In this document: positions 50,033-59,469 of the stretch, piece after piece
Position numbering within the stretch: position 1 is the stretch's first letter
Layout: every line of letters starts with the position of its first letter
Source of the DNA: Photorhabdus laumondii subsp. laumondii
GTDB taxonomy: Bacteria; Pseudomonadota; Gammaproteobacteria; Enterobacterales; Enterobacteriaceae
DNA length: 64,000 nucleotides
Assembly (NCBI RefSeq): GCF_003343245.1
Contig: NZ_CP024901.1
Span: 4,216,001 to 4,280,000, forward strand
Direction: 5' to 3'
The notes under the pieces: generated by a model
The model's input: only the letters and a program-made list of their open reading frames with translations
Told to the model about the DNA's origin: nothing
Databases searched by the model: none
Made by a program: the position numbers and the translations under genes

Positions 50033-50587
50033 TCAAAGAACTAACGCCTTAGACCTACTCTTCAACTTTGCCGTTAATGTCTTAATATCACATGACATGA
50101 CATACCCACAACGCTCTAGCTCAAAACCAAACGAGCGATAGTAAGCTATTTTATCCTTAACGGGTTCATGAATCCTGACGTCTTCACCATCAGCCACATT
50201 CATGAAAATCAAAGTTGCATACAGAGTATACAAAAGCATCTTTCTATGCAACGGATGATTTTCCATATCCTTCACAAAATTTTCCAATACATGGATGTTA
50301 AAACTTTTATCGTTCAAATCATATGTCGATAAAGCGACTCCAGCCGGAGCAGATTCAATTTGGAGATTTTCCCTTGATACGACAAATTTTATGCATAAGC
50401 TGAAGCAGTCATGTCGATTACCGACTTCTGTAATATAATATTCCCAGTTAAGCTCACCATACGCTTTTGTTAGCATGTTTGCATCGCTGTCAGAGATAGG
50501 ACCAACCGCCAAATCTATTCCTCTCTGATCCATATATAACTGCAAAGTATTATACGTTAATTGTGCAACATGTTTCAGTGACAGCAT
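50033..50587 (-). CDS. uncharacterised protein, possible GNAT-type fold
   Basis: 184 residues from the ATG at 50587, which has AAGG eight bases upstream; the longer frame starts with TTG too close to that site. The C-terminal segment IAYYRSFGFELERCGYVMSCDI resembles the last strands of N-acetyltransferases, where a Tyr and a Gly-Phe turn are common, but a clear acetyl-CoA loop (Q/RxxGxG/A) is missing. No membrane segment. The function is unknown. Confidence 0.6.
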   Translation of the reverse strand: MLSLKHVAQLTYNTLQLYMDQRGIDLAVGPISDSDANMLTKAYGELNWEYYITEVGNRHDCFSLCIKFVVSRENLQIESAPAGVALSTYDLNDKSFNIHVLENFVKDMENHPLHRKMLLYTLYATLIFMNVADGEDVRIHEPVKDKIAYYRSFGFELERCGYVMSCDIKTLTAKLKSRSKALVL

Positions 50588-50967
50588 AAAAAGCAACCTT
50601 ACTTATATTGTTATTAAATAGCCAAAAATAACGATTTTTTAACAACTTTATTGAAAGACTACACTTAAGCGAAACATGCAAACCACCTTTAGCTCGATCA
50701 AAAATTCATCATTAAGCTATCAAAAACAGCTTCACCCAGTGCTTTCTCCTGAGCATATCGCCTATTCAACCACGTCAACAAACTCAACCTTCAAAAATGG
50801 AACCCCCTTCCCAAAGGCGACCAACCAACAAAAATTTATCCAAATTGGGTATAACATGCTTGATTTCTGAAAAGTAGGATTTTACGGCCCACCAGATAAA
50901 TTGCCTCATACATCAGAAAAATATGGCATAGTGATATTCAGAAAAATAAATGGAGAATCTTTCTATA
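50588..50967. other. divergent spacer upstream of argP
   Basis: 380 bp between the orphan gene (-) and argP (+). It is AT-rich. A 64-codon plus-strand frame at 50676-50870 lacks a ribosome site and family features. The argP promoter should lie near 50900-50940. Confidence 0.45.
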
Positions 50968-51870
50968 ATGAAACGCCCTGACTACCGAACACTACAAGCC
51001 CTGGATGCAGTGATCCGAGAACGCGGCTTCGAGCGCGCTGCCCAGAAACTCTGTATCACTCAATCCGCAGTTTCTCAACGTATCAAACAGTTGGAAAATC
51101 TGTTCGGTCAGCCTCTATTGGTACGCACCGTTCCTCCACGCCCTACCGAACAAGGACAAAAACTACTGGCACTATTGCATCAGGTAGAGTTGTTGGAAGA
51201 ACAATGGCTAGGCAATGAACAGGGGACCGATACTCCATTGCTGCTTTCATTAGCCGTCAACGCTGACAGCTTAGCAACCTGGCTGTTACCAGCTCTACAT
51301 CCGGTACTCGCTGATTTACCTATCCGACTCAATATTCAAGTTGAAGATGAAACTCGGACTCAAGAACAGCTAAGAAGAGGTGAAGTCGTTGGCGCAGTCA
51401 GTATTCAACCACAGCCTTTACCCAGTTGTCTGATTGATAAACTAGGCGCACTGGATTATCTGTTTGTCGCCTCACCAGAATTTGCGACCCGCCATTTCCC
51501 AAATGGGGTTACCCGTTCGGCGTTACTAAAAGCCCCAGCAGTTGCATTCGACCATCTGGATGATATGCATCAGGCATTTTTACAACAGAACTTCGAATTA
51601 TCACCGGGTAGCGTTCCATGTCATATCGTCAACTCATCTGAAGCCTTTGTACAACTGGCAAAACAGGGTTCCACTTGTTGTATGATCCCACATTTGCAGA
51701 TTGATCAAGAATTGAAAAATGGTGAACTGATCGACCTGACACCGGGTTTATGTCAGCGCCGGATGCTCTACTGGCATCGTTTTGCACCGGAAAGCAGGAC
51801 TATGAAAAAAGTGACTGACGCCCTGTTGAAACTTGGGCGTCAGATGTTAAGACAAGATGATATTAATTAA
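50968..51870 (+). CDS. argP: LysR-type regulator ArgP (IciA)
   Basis: 300 residues from [10 protein letters not shown], the start conserved in E. coli; the frame opens six codons earlier at 50950 but GGAG at 50951 serves the internal ATG. The helix-turn-helix is [22 protein letters not shown]. The co-inducer domain follows. It activates argO (here at 52703) in response to arginine and canavanine and is inhibited by lysine. Confidence 0.96.
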   Translation: MKRPDYRTLQALDAVIRERGFERAAQKLCITQSAVSQRIKQLENLFGQPLLVRTVPPRPTEQGQKLLALLHQVELLEEQWLGNEQGTDTPLLLSLAVNADSLATWLLPALHPVLADLPIRLNIQVEDETRTQEQLRRGEVVGAVSIQPQPLPSCLIDKLGALDYLFVASPEFATRHFPNGVTRSALLKAPAVAFDHLDDMHQAFLQQNFELSPGSVPCHIVNSSEAFVQLAKQGSTCCMIPHLQIDQELKNGELIDLTPGLCQRRMLYWHRFAPESRTMKKVTDALLKLGRQMLRQDDIN

Positions 51871-52589
51871 GGTTTGAGCTCAAAAACCACATCAACCTGA
51901 TCGCTGAAGTTGATGCTATCCTGCTGGTAAGTTTCACCCACTCCAGCAGCAGCACCTCCCGACATCATCACATCAGTATTGCGATACTTCATGTGATCAA
52001 TCACCTCTGGTGCTCGGTAATTGATACTGTATATCGAGCCAACTTTGCTATTAAAGCCTTTCGCCAAGGCACCAGCTTGTTCAATTGCATTCTCAATCGC
52101 TTTCTGGCGGGCTTCATCACGATATTTTTGCGGATTGTCCACACCAAACTGAACAGATACGATTTCATTCAAACCCGCTTTTAATGCACCATCTAGCAGA
52201 TCATTAAGTTGATCTAACTTACGAACCTTCACCTCCACTGAACGGATCGCACGATAGCCTTTCAGCACCGATTTGCCCGATACATTATCGTACTCATAAT
52301 CAGGCTGAGTACGCAAATTCGCGGCATCAATATCTTTCTTTTCAATACCGTGATTTTTCAGAAAATCAAAATACTTAGCAACCAGTTCATCAACCTGCTT
52401 TTTAGCCCCAGAAGCATCTTTAGCCGCAATATTGACGTTAATCAGCAATGTTGCTATATCCGGTTCTGCTTTCACTACCGCATTACCAGAAGTAATAACA
52501 TGAGGGACTCCGGGTAAATCAGCAGCCTGTGCAGCAAGTGGCACCCCGGCACTTAACATGGCGGCCAACCCCAATGATTTTAATTTCAC
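51867..52589 (-). CDS. yggE: periplasmic SIMPL-domain protein
   Basis: 240 residues with a GTG start five bases after GGAGG. A signal peptide ([22 protein letters not shown]) ends in an AQA cleavage site. The SIMPL/DUF541 domain follows. YggE homologues are linked to oxidative stress tolerance. The gene is convergent with argP and the two overlap by four bases at their stop codons. Confidence 0.92.
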   Translation of the reverse strand: MKLKSLGLAAMLSAGVPLAAQAADLPGVPHVITSGNAVVKAEPDIATLLINVNIAAKDASGAKKQVDELVAKYFDFLKNHGIEKKDIDAANLRTQPDYEYDNVSGKSVLKGYRAIRSVEVKVRKLDQLNDLLDGALKAGLNEIVSVQFGVDNPQKYRDEARQKAIENAIEQAGALAKGFNSKVGSIYSINYRAPEVIDHMKYRNTDVMMSGGAAAGVGETYQQDSINFSDQVDVVFELKP

Positions 52590-52702
52590 ACAACCTCCGA
52601 AGAAAACCTGTTACAGAAAATGTTCATCCCACGGAAAAACCGAAATATACATGGGATGAATAAAACACTAACACAGAGAGTGTATGCAAAGAAGTGTTCA
52701 GC

Positions 52703-53326
52703 TTAATCAGAAATTAGCAATCCCTGCTTAGCAAGTTGCCATGCGATATACCACATTATGATACAAATAAACCCATTAATAATCCGTTGAGAAAGCGGCT
52801 TACTTAGCACAGGGGAAAACCATGCAGCCAGCAATGACAGAGAAAAAAACCAACTAACAGAAGCACTTGCCGCCCCAAAAGTAAACCAAGGCCTGAGGTC
52901 TGAAGATAACTGACCACCAATACTACCCAGAACAACAATGGTATCTAAATAAACATGCGGATTTAACCAAGTGACCGCAAAGATGATCGCAACTACCCGC
53001 CAACGGTTTTTTACTGAATTATTTACCTGCGCCAATTCAACATTGGCAAACAAAACCACACGTAAGGCCCCCCATCCATACCAGAATAAAAAAGCAACAC
53101 CTCCCCAGGTGACAAATTGCAAGAGTAAAGTTGACTGACTAAGTAATGCACTACCACCAAATACACCGACACCAATCAGAAAACCATCACTGATCGCGCA
53201 CAAAGTTGCGCTCATCAAATGAAATTGTCTCCTGCTACCTTGCTGCATGACAAAGGCATTTTGTGGGCCAAGAGGCAAGATCATTGCTGCGCTAAGAAAA
53301 AAACCCTGCACAAATGTCGATAACAT
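52703..53326 (-). CDS. argO: arginine exporter ArgO
   Basis: 207 residues from [10 protein letters not shown], which has AGGAGT eight bases upstream; five more codons are open before it. LysE-family transporter with about six membrane helices and the family signature [26 protein letters not shown] is also conserved. Exports arginine under ArgP control. Confidence 0.95.
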   Translation of the reverse strand: MLSTFVQGFFLSAAMILPLGPQNAFVMQQGSRRQFHLMSATLCAISDGFLIGVGVFGGSALLSQSTLLLQFVTWGGVAFLFWYGWGALRVVLFANVELAQVNNSVKNRWRVVAIIFAVTWLNPHVYLDTIVVLGSIGGQLSSDLRPWFTFGAASASVSWFFSLSLLAAWFSPVLSKPLSQRIINGFICIIMWYIAWQLAKQGLLISD

Positions 53327-53906
53327 AAAAAAACTCCTCAATAATTATTCACTTTGCTATTTCAATGTTCAGAATATTAAGAAGAATAGCTCATTAGAGG
53401 AAATAAATGTTTCTAATCGATCATAAGAAATTTTAATAACCAACCAAAAATCAGATTCTTACAGGAAAATCATTTAATTAATTCAAAAAAATCAAGCTAA
53501 TACCCATTCAAAACATTAATAAACCCTTAATTCTGTAAAAATTAAGAAAAATAAATTATCGATTGAATTATATTAGCAATCATTATTACTAGCGCACTCA
53601 CTATCATAAATAACTATTTTTTCCGAAGCAATGCTGAAAAGATACTAAACCAATCTAAAACAATTTAATATCATATTAATACAGCAATCAAATATTACCA
53701 ATATCGAATCTTGCCATAAACCTCTTAATGATAACCACATAAAAAAATAACCTGTTACGATAGATTGCAAACACTTAACCGTTTACTTTATAAAATGAGA
53801 CAATGATAAAAAAACCATAAAAAAACCATGGATTATTGGAATTTATTCACAACATTAACTACTCTTTAATTACTGACTATCAAGCCAATAGAAAATGGGG
53901 TTGCAT
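53327..53906. other. AT-rich region upstream of the RiPP-like locus
   Basis: About 580 bp, very AT-rich and free of convincing genes. It should contain the argO promoter with its ArgP site at the left end and the promoter of the peptide gene at the right end. The composition differs from the adjacent housekeeping genes and suggests an acquired insert. Confidence 0.5.
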
Positions 53907-54056
53907 ATGAACGTATCTACAAAAAATCATGATGCTAAATTATCCCCTCCGGGGGAGAATAGTAAAAATAAAGATAATAGAGAGATTAATGATAACAGAG
54001 ATAAATCAGAATACGAAAATTATCCTGAGCTTTCTCAATGGACCTTTAGATTCTAA
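53907..54056 (+). CDS. candidate RiPP precursor peptide
   Basis: 49 residues, ATG six bases after GGGG. The first 35 residues are hydrophilic and rich in Asn, Lys, Asp and Glu, as in a leader. The tail ENYPELSQWTFRF is aromatic and ends at Phe. The gene is 187 bp upstream of a radical SAM/SPASM peptide maturase on the same strand. There is no Gly-Gly site. The last residues W45-T-F47-R-F49 alternate aromatic and polar residues and would suit side-chain crosslinking. I infer that it is the substrate of the maturase. The core is not proven, and no close family is recognised from memory. Confidence 0.7.
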   Translation: MNVSTKNHDAKLSPPGENSKNKDNREINDNRDKSEYENYPELSQWTFRF

Positions 54057-54243
54057 ACACTAACAATTTAACTTAAACAACGGCATTGGTAGTCAGTACC
54101 TATACCTAAAATTAATCCCATTAACGCTATTTTATTTATCATTTTACATTCTCAATACTGATGTACTGTATATGCGTATTAATAACTTTACACAGTTTGA
54201 ATAAAAACCATCTACAAAAATAACACTTAAAAGAGAGGTTAAG

Positions 54244-55542
54244 ATGAACGAAAAAATAGAAGTAAGAAATATAGATGTAAATAGCGATATGAGTACTAAT
54301 TACACTAAAAAAAGACCTAAAATCCCTCAGGAACTATACGCATATGAAGATATAAAGAAAATTCCAATCCAAGATATCCTTTCTGATGAGGAAATAGAAA
54401 TTTATGAAAATGAAATGCAGAAAAAAATAAAAGCAAAACCGTTGGGATCTAACAAACTTGTTGTTGTTACCAAAGCGACCAGATTATGCAATCTAAGATG
54501 TTCCTACTGCCATTCATGGGCTGAAGGGAAAAATAATACCATGAGTTTTAGCAGTTTAGTTGCTATGACGAAAAGGATCCTCGATATTCCTGATTTAATT
54601 AGAATTGAATTTGTATGGCATGGCGGTGAAGTTACAAGATTAAGACCTGAATTTTTCATAAAATTCATTTGGTTACAACAACATATTAAGAGAGATAACC
54701 AATTCGTTACCAATGCGATACAAACAAATGCTGTGAATATCAGTGAAAAATGGATAGCATTGATAAAAAGATTGAATATTAGTGTTGGAATAAGTCTTGA
54801 TGGTCACCCCGAAATTAATGATAGCAGAAGAGTTGATCTAAAAGGCGTTGGCACTTCGAAAAGAATAGAAAAAACAATACAAACATTTAGAAATAACAAT
54901 ATTAAATATGGAGGGCTAGTTGTCGTTGATCGGCTTATTCTTGAAGCAAATAAAAGAGAACTATTAAGCTATTTTGCAAGAATAAACCTCAATGATCTTG
55001 TTTTTCTAGATATCGTTCCAGATAACAGGTTGCTTCCAGGAGAGTCTCCAGGTGACAGTTATGTCAATTACTTCGAATACATGGACTTTCTCTCGGAACT
55101 ATTTCTAATTTGGTGGAAGGAATATAAAGACACAATTAACATTCCTTTATTTAACTCATTTGTTGGTGTTTTGAAAGGTGCTAGTAATGTTCTGATGTCA
55201 TGTTATTGGTCAGAAAAATGCCATCAAGAAGTTGTTACAATTGAGCCAAATGCAACCGTATCTGCATGTGATAAATACGTCGGAAGCGAAAATTTTTACT
55301 ATGGTTCATTGCTAGATAATGACTTAAAAACATTATTAGAGAATTCTATACATTATGAAAAATCAGAAAAAGAAGAAATCACTAATAATAACAACATGAA
55401 AAATTGCCAGTGGTTTCATTTATGTCACGGTGGATGCCCACAAACGAGAATAAGTAACAGGAAACATAATAAAATGTACTCAGATATATTAGCATGTTGC
55501 GGAACTGACAAGCTACTTAATACAATTTCTGGAGTTTTATGA
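54244..55542 (+). CDS. radical SAM/SPASM peptide maturase
   Basis: 432 residues. The radical SAM cluster is C82-x3-C86-x2-C89 (CNLRCSYC). The fold continues through IEFVWHGGE and GISLDGHPEINDSRR. The C-terminal SPASM region has C342 (SACDKY), C388, C394, C398 (CQWFHLCHGGC) and a CC pair near residues 419-420, enough for two auxiliary 4Fe-4S clusters. An N-terminal extension of about 70 residues precedes the barrel. Such enzymes form thioether, C-C or C-O crosslinks in RiPPs; the sequence KATRLCNLRCSYCHSWAEG is close in style to cyclophane-forming maturases. AGAGG precedes the ATG and the stop overlaps the next gene by four bases. Confidence 0.9.
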   Translation: MNEKIEVRNIDVNSDMSTNYTKKRPKIPQELYAYEDIKKIPIQDILSDEEIEIYENEMQKKIKAKPLGSNKLVVVTKATRLCNLRCSYCHSWAEGKNNTMSFSSLVAMTKRILDIPDLIRIEFVWHGGEVTRLRPEFFIKFIWLQQHIKRDNQFVTNAIQTNAVNISEKWIALIKRLNISVGISLDGHPEINDSRRVDLKGVGTSKRIEKTIQTFRNNNIKYGGLVVVDRLILEANKRELLSYFARINLNDLVFLDIVPDNRLLPGESPGDSYVNYFEYMDFLSELFLIWWKEYKDTINIPLFNSFVGVLKGASNVLMSCYWSEKCHQEVVTIEPNATVSACDKYVGSENFYYGSLLDNDLKTLLENSIHYEKSEKEEITNNNNMKNCQWFHLCHGGCPQTRISNRKHNKMYSDILACCGTDKLLNTISGVL

Positions 55543-56069
55543 TGGAAAATAACAATAAAAACACTAACTTTAATAAAACTGAAATGAATAAATTCACTTT
55601 TGTAGAATCAAAATTGAGCAATGAAGAAGTCGTTGATATACATGATATAATGGTGAACTCAGGAGAATTAAGACCTATTGAATACCTTAAGTTATGCCAG
55701 AATGAGATTAAAGAATCAAAGAGAATAGTTATACTATGTAGTCATAATACAGAGTTTGTCGGTATGGCACATATTCTCTTAATATCTGAACGCACATCAT
55801 TTAATGATCAGGGAATTATTGAACTCCATGACCTTTGGGTTAATCCAAAGTGGAGGAGAAATGGCATAGTACTTCCTCTCTCTCGCAAAGTAGAAGAAAT
55901 TTGTTATCAACGACTTAACGTAAAAAATGTTGGCTTGGCGATACAACTCTATAAAAACAATGAATATATTTTGCGATTTTATATGAAAATTGGGTATAAA
56001 CCCATTGATTTGCAAATAGATGGTTCTAATACAGTATTATGGATGACAAAAGAAATAGAACCTTTTTAA
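55539..56069 (+). CDS. GNAT-family acetyltransferase of the RiPP-like locus
   Basis: 176 residues, starting in the ATGA overlap with the maturase gene, so the two are coupled. The acetyl-CoA region is LHDLWVNPKWRRNGIVLPLSRKVEE (R-x-x-G-I/V-type loop), and the C-terminal YKNNEYILRFYMKIGYKPI holds the usual Asn and Tyr. It could acetylate the mature peptide, give self-resistance by acetylating it, or modify another target. No transporter or peptidase is encoded in the cluster. Confidence 0.85.
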   Translation: MMENNNKNTNFNKTEMNKFTFVESKLSNEEVVDIHDIMVNSGELRPIEYLKLCQNEIKESKRIVILCSHNTEFVGMAHILLISERTSFNDQGIIELHDLWVNPKWRRNGIVLPLSRKVEEICYQRLNVKNVGLAIQLYKNNEYILRFYMKIGYKPIDLQIDGSNTVLWMTKEIEPF

Positions 56070-56094
56070 ACGACTGGTATTGAACTATCAATAT

Positions 56095-56160
56095 CAGAGT
56101 CTATCCCTAATAGGCGTAATTATTGCAAACAATGGCAAATAAAACAGCCTAATGGGATAG
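56095..56160. terminator. possible hairpin at the end of the RiPP-like operon
   Basis: CTATCCCTAATAGGC (about 56100) and GCCTAATGGGATAG (about 56147) can form an imperfect stem with a 30-base loop after the acetyltransferase gene. No clear T-run, so assignment is weak. Confidence 0.35.
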
Positions 56161-56205
56161 GTTATTAGTCTCTCTATTTAACTCAACAATATCATCATAC
56201 CGAGA

Positions 56206-56332
56206 TATACCCGTTATCTTTCAAGTTGCCTCTTTGTTGGCTGCGCTCACTCACCCCGGTCACATAGTTACCTATGCTCCCGGGGATTCGCTCCCTTGCC
56301 GTCGCGATCCATCTTGAAATCCATAGGGTATA
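56206..56332. repeat. ERIC element
   Basis: Full 127-bp copy, TATACCCGTTATC to CCATAGGGTATA, between the RiPP-like locus and mscS. Confidence 0.88.
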
Positions 56333-56498
56333 AAACAACCAGATGGTTGTTAAAAATAAGGGATTATTTCGCAGTAACTCAATCCGGTCTGAACGATCAC
56401 AAAATCAATAAATCACCAACCGGACTGAATTCTGCCAATAATAACGCCAACATCGATACCTTAATATATGCGAAGAGGATCGTGATGATAATCAAACT

Positions 56499-57371
56499 TT
56501 AATCGCTCACCCTATTCTGCGACACAGCTTGGTTCTGATGCAAATAAACATCCATTTGCGGATAAGGAATACTGATATTGTGTTTATCCAATGTGCGTTT
56601 AAAGTCCTCCATCAAATCCCAATAAACCTCCCAAGCATCACCATTGGTGGTCCATACACGCACAATAAAATTCAGTGAAGAGGGAGCCATTTCATGCAAA
56701 CGAATCGTCACGCCTTTTTCATGCTGAATACGATTGTCTGCGGCAATAACATTGCCTAATACTTTTTTAACTTCGTCAATATCCGCATTATACGCCACAC
56801 CGACCATAATCTGGGTTCGACGATTCGGTTCACGGCTGGTATTAATAACATTATCTGCAATAATTTTCCCATTCGGGATCACGACAATTCTGTCATCTGC
56901 TGTACGCAATGTAGTAGAGAAAATCTGCACTTGAACAACAGTGCCTTCAACCGCGCCCAGAATAACATATTCACCCGCACGAATTGGACGAAAAGCCACT
57001 AACAATACCCCTGCGGCAAAATTGGACAAAGAACCTTGTAAAGCTAAACCAACAGCTAAACCAGCCGCACCAATAACCGCAATGACAGAAGCCGTCTGAA
57101 CACCTAATTTGCCCAAAACTGCAATAATAGTGAACGCAATAATCAAATAACGAACAACAGCAGCCAGGAAATCTGATACCGTTACATCAATGCCACGCAA
57201 TGACATAACTCTTTTTACACCCTTACTAATGAGTTTCGCCGCCATCAATCCCAGAACAAGAATGAGAATAGCAGCAACAGCATTGACCAGATATTGAATG
57301 ATTAAATCCTGATGATTAATAAGCCAACTTGTAGCTTCATTAATGCCACCAGACAGATTGATATCTTCCAT
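56499..57371 (-). CDS. mscS: small-conductance mechanosensitive channel
   Basis: 290 residues, close to E. coli MscS. Three N-terminal membrane helices, with the pore helix [24 protein letters not shown], then the cytoplasmic beta and alpha/beta domains ([27 protein letters not shown]). It opens on hypo-osmotic shock. In E. coli mscS follows argO, with fbaA on the other side; here argO is separated from it by the RiPP-like locus and yacL lies beyond. Confidence 0.96.
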   Translation of the reverse strand: MEDINLSGGINEATSWLINHQDLIIQYLVNAVAAILILVLGLMAAKLISKGVKRVMSLRGIDVTVSDFLAAVVRYLIIAFTIIAVLGKLGVQTASVIAVIGAAGLAVGLALQGSLSNFAAGVLLVAFRPIRAGEYVILGAVEGTVVQVQIFSTTLRTADDRIVVIPNGKIIADNVINTSREPNRRTQIMVGVAYNADIDEVKKVLGNVIAADNRIQHEKGVTIRLHEMAPSSLNFIVRVWTTNGDAWEVYWDLMEDFKRTLDKHNISIPYPQMDVYLHQNQAVSQNRVSD

Positions 57372-57509
57372 TTAAAACCACCTTGATTCTTTAACTATTT
57401 AACCTACCATTGAGTAAAATTACTCGATGACTATCCTTCATAGCAACCATATAACAGTAAGAAAAAAACCTATCGTGCCAGAGAATTATTTTTGTCTATA
57501 TACAGCCTC

Positions 57510-57881
57510 TCACCAATCGTACTTTTGCAAAATAAAATCCCGATAATCGGCCAACATATCAATAAAATCCTTGGTACCGCAAAAAGCCAGGCTCTCCTTA
57601 TCGTAATAACTCATGCCCTCCTCCATCGAATCAGTTTCAAACTCAAGCTGATTGGCACGAACCATAACTTCTTCGTCATCCATTAACAGCGTATATTCAT
57701 GACCTACAAGTTGCCATTGACGTTCACTACCTTTAATTTCGGCCAACGCTGAGGCAATCTTATCTATCACCGCCAAATCACCTTTAACTTCTTCATTCAG
57801 CCACTGACCAATAGCTTCGTGATCCATCGAGAACCGGCTAGTCACCAGTCCAGTGACATCCAGCAAAAATTCGTATTCCAT
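57510..57881 (-). CDS. yacL: YacL family protein
   Basis: 123 residues from the second ATG ([11 protein letters not shown]), six bases after AGAGG, matching the E. coli start MDYEF. The family blocks [31 protein letters not shown] and [13 protein letters not shown] are conserved. Uncharacterised acidic protein normally next to acnB. Confidence 0.93.
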   Translation of the reverse strand: MEYEFLLDVTGLVTSRFSMDHEAIGQWLNEEVKGDLAVIDKIASALAEIKGSERQWQLVGHEYTLLMDDEEVMVRANQLEFETDSMEEGMSYYDKESLAFCGTKDFIDMLADYRDFILQKYDW

Positions 57882-57883
57882 CA

Positions 57884-58162
57884 TTACCTCTGGTGCGTTC
57901 TTTCCATTTTAATATTTCCTGGCAATTCCGCCTCAAAATCAGCCCACAAACTGCCAAGAAGTGGGAGATTAAAGCCTCTATGCTGACACAACGGCATGGT
58001 TTTCACCGGGATAACCGAAATATACACCCCCAAGTTATTCTTGAGGTTTGTGTCCGCGATGGCTTTCATCGGAGGAGAGTCCAGCCTCAGTGCAAATATA
58101 GGCAAATACACTATAATTAATAATATCTCAGAGAAACAAAAACAGCAAAATCGAATACACAT
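57884..58162 (-). CDS. possible small gene upstream of yacL
   Basis: An open frame of up to 92 codons ends at the yacL start. The C-terminal 60 residues ([38 protein letters not shown]) look protein-like, but no ribosome site is visible and the opposite strand is also partly open. I do not recognise it. It may be spurious. Confidence 0.25.
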   Translation of the reverse strand: MCIRFCCFCFSEILLIIVYLPIFALRLDSPPMKAIADTNLKNNLGVYISVIPVKTMPLCQHRGFNLPLLGSLWADFEAELPGNIKMERTHQR

Positions 58163-58256
58163 CCACTAATTGATGAGATATATTCAAGGATCTTGTAATA
58201 GAAAAATTTATTTTCTATCTTGTCAGCAAAAACAAAAACACCTTTCAGGAGCCATT

Positions 58257-58552
58257 ATGATACGCCATATTCTTTTGTTAAAATTCACATCCGAGATAAA
58301 ACAACAACAATTAACGACGATAAGAGATACCGCTATTTCCATGCAGCATCAGATCAAAGGCATTTCTTCTATCGAGTGGGGAAGTCATGTAAGTAGTGAA
58401 AACAAAAAAAAGGTTTTACACATGCTATCACCATGACATTTGATGATCATAAAGCTATTGCAAACTATTTGCCTCACCCAGCGCATGATAAATTAAAAGA
58501 TCTCCTTATAGATTCGGTCGCTGATATCATCGTCTTTGATTATGAAGTGTAA
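58257..58552 (+). pseudogene. Dabb-domain protein with a one-base frameshift
   Basis: Starts MIRHILLLKFTSEI after AGGA, a typical stress-responsive A/B-barrel (Dabb) beginning. The frame breaks in an A8 run at about 58404-58411. With one more A it would continue GFTHAITMTFDDHKAIANY... to ...ADIIVFDYEV and give about 98 residues, the usual family length. This is either a pseudogene, a homopolymer sequencing error, or a site of slippage. Functions of this family are mostly unknown. Confidence 0.75.
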
Positions 58553-58701
58553 TTTTCATTTATGGTAAATAACCATCTGCTAATCAATGTTCAACATAAT
58601 GAATATTGTCGGCACGTCTAAGAATAATTAGGTACGCCGATTATTGGTAGAAATAAAATTACGCATCTTTTCATGGGGAATTTAAATATTTAATCAATAA
58701 T

Positions 58702-58807
58702 TATACCTTATGGATTTCAAGATGCATCGCGACGAGCATAGGTAACTATGTGACCGGGGTGAGCGAGTGCAGCCAACAAAGAGGCAACTTGGAGGATAAC
58801 GGTATAT
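58702..58807. repeat. short ERIC derivative, inverted
   Basis: TATACCTTATGGATTTCAAG to AGGATAACGGTATA, opposite orientation to the other four copies. About 22 bp around GGCAAGGGAGCGAATCCCCGG are missing, so the arm pairing is altered. It lies downstream of the Dabb gene. Confidence 0.8.
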
Positions 58808-58875
58808 ATCATTGAAAATTATTAAAAAGATATAACAACCGGATGGGTTAAAACAATATAAAACCAGTTTAAACC

Positions 58876-58930
58876 GGAGTATTTAAGGAGTATTTAAGGA
58901 GTATTTAAGGAGTATTTAAGGAGTATTTAA
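58876..58930. repeat. five tandem copies of an 11-bp repeat
   Basis: GGAGTATTTAA is repeated five times without change (55 bp) in a noncoding AT-rich spacer. It has the properties of a variable-number tandem repeat. Confidence 0.9.
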
Positions 58931-59430
58931 TTTATCATGATTTTGCATAATAAATGCAACATAATAGCACTGAAATTAACCCGATCTGTATGCTGTAAAA
59001 CCATGTATTTTGGGATTTTATTATGCCGATAATTAGGTTTTTTCTGTTTTTATTTTTTTAGGCTTAAAACCATAAAGAGTAACAGGTTTATTAATAGCAT
59101 TAAAATAAAATCCAATTTATTTAATGGTTTTTAATACTACTAAACGCTTTTTCTTTTTTCATTGTTAATTTTTTAATGCGGTTAATATTGTTATTTTATC
59201 ACTTCAATCAATTTAAAATCCGTTCTTCCTAATGTTTTCTCTTTTAATATCAGTTATAGAATGAAACTTTTTACCTCCTTTAAAAAATCCTTAATCACTG
59301 TTTTTTTACCTTTAATGATTAAAGTTTTTATTTTTTTTCATGATATGCTTGTCTTTTTTCCAGTATTTAAAGCCACACTAACAGGCAAAAAACGAATTTT
59401 CTTAACTAACACTCGTTTTATCATTATCTA
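58931..59430. other. AT-rich spacer downstream of acnB
   Basis: About 500 bp with many T-runs and no open frame with a ribosome site or recognisable RNA gene. I see nothing functional in it. Confidence 0.5.
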
Positions 59431-59456
59431 AAATGGGAGGTTTTTACCTCCCATTC
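59431..59456 (-). terminator. terminator of acnB
   Basis: AATGGGAGGT and ACCTCCCATT pair around four bases, 14 bp past the acnB stop. On the minus strand the stem is followed by TTTAGA. Confidence 0.75.
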
Positions 59457-59469
59457 ATTGGTATCGCAA

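Noticed and set aside
50676-50870. 64-codon plus-strand frame upstream of argP
   Set aside because: No ribosome site, low-complexity Ser/Asn-rich product, and it lies in a promoter region.
58876-58930. CRISPR-like array
   Set aside because: Units are 11 bp with no spacers.
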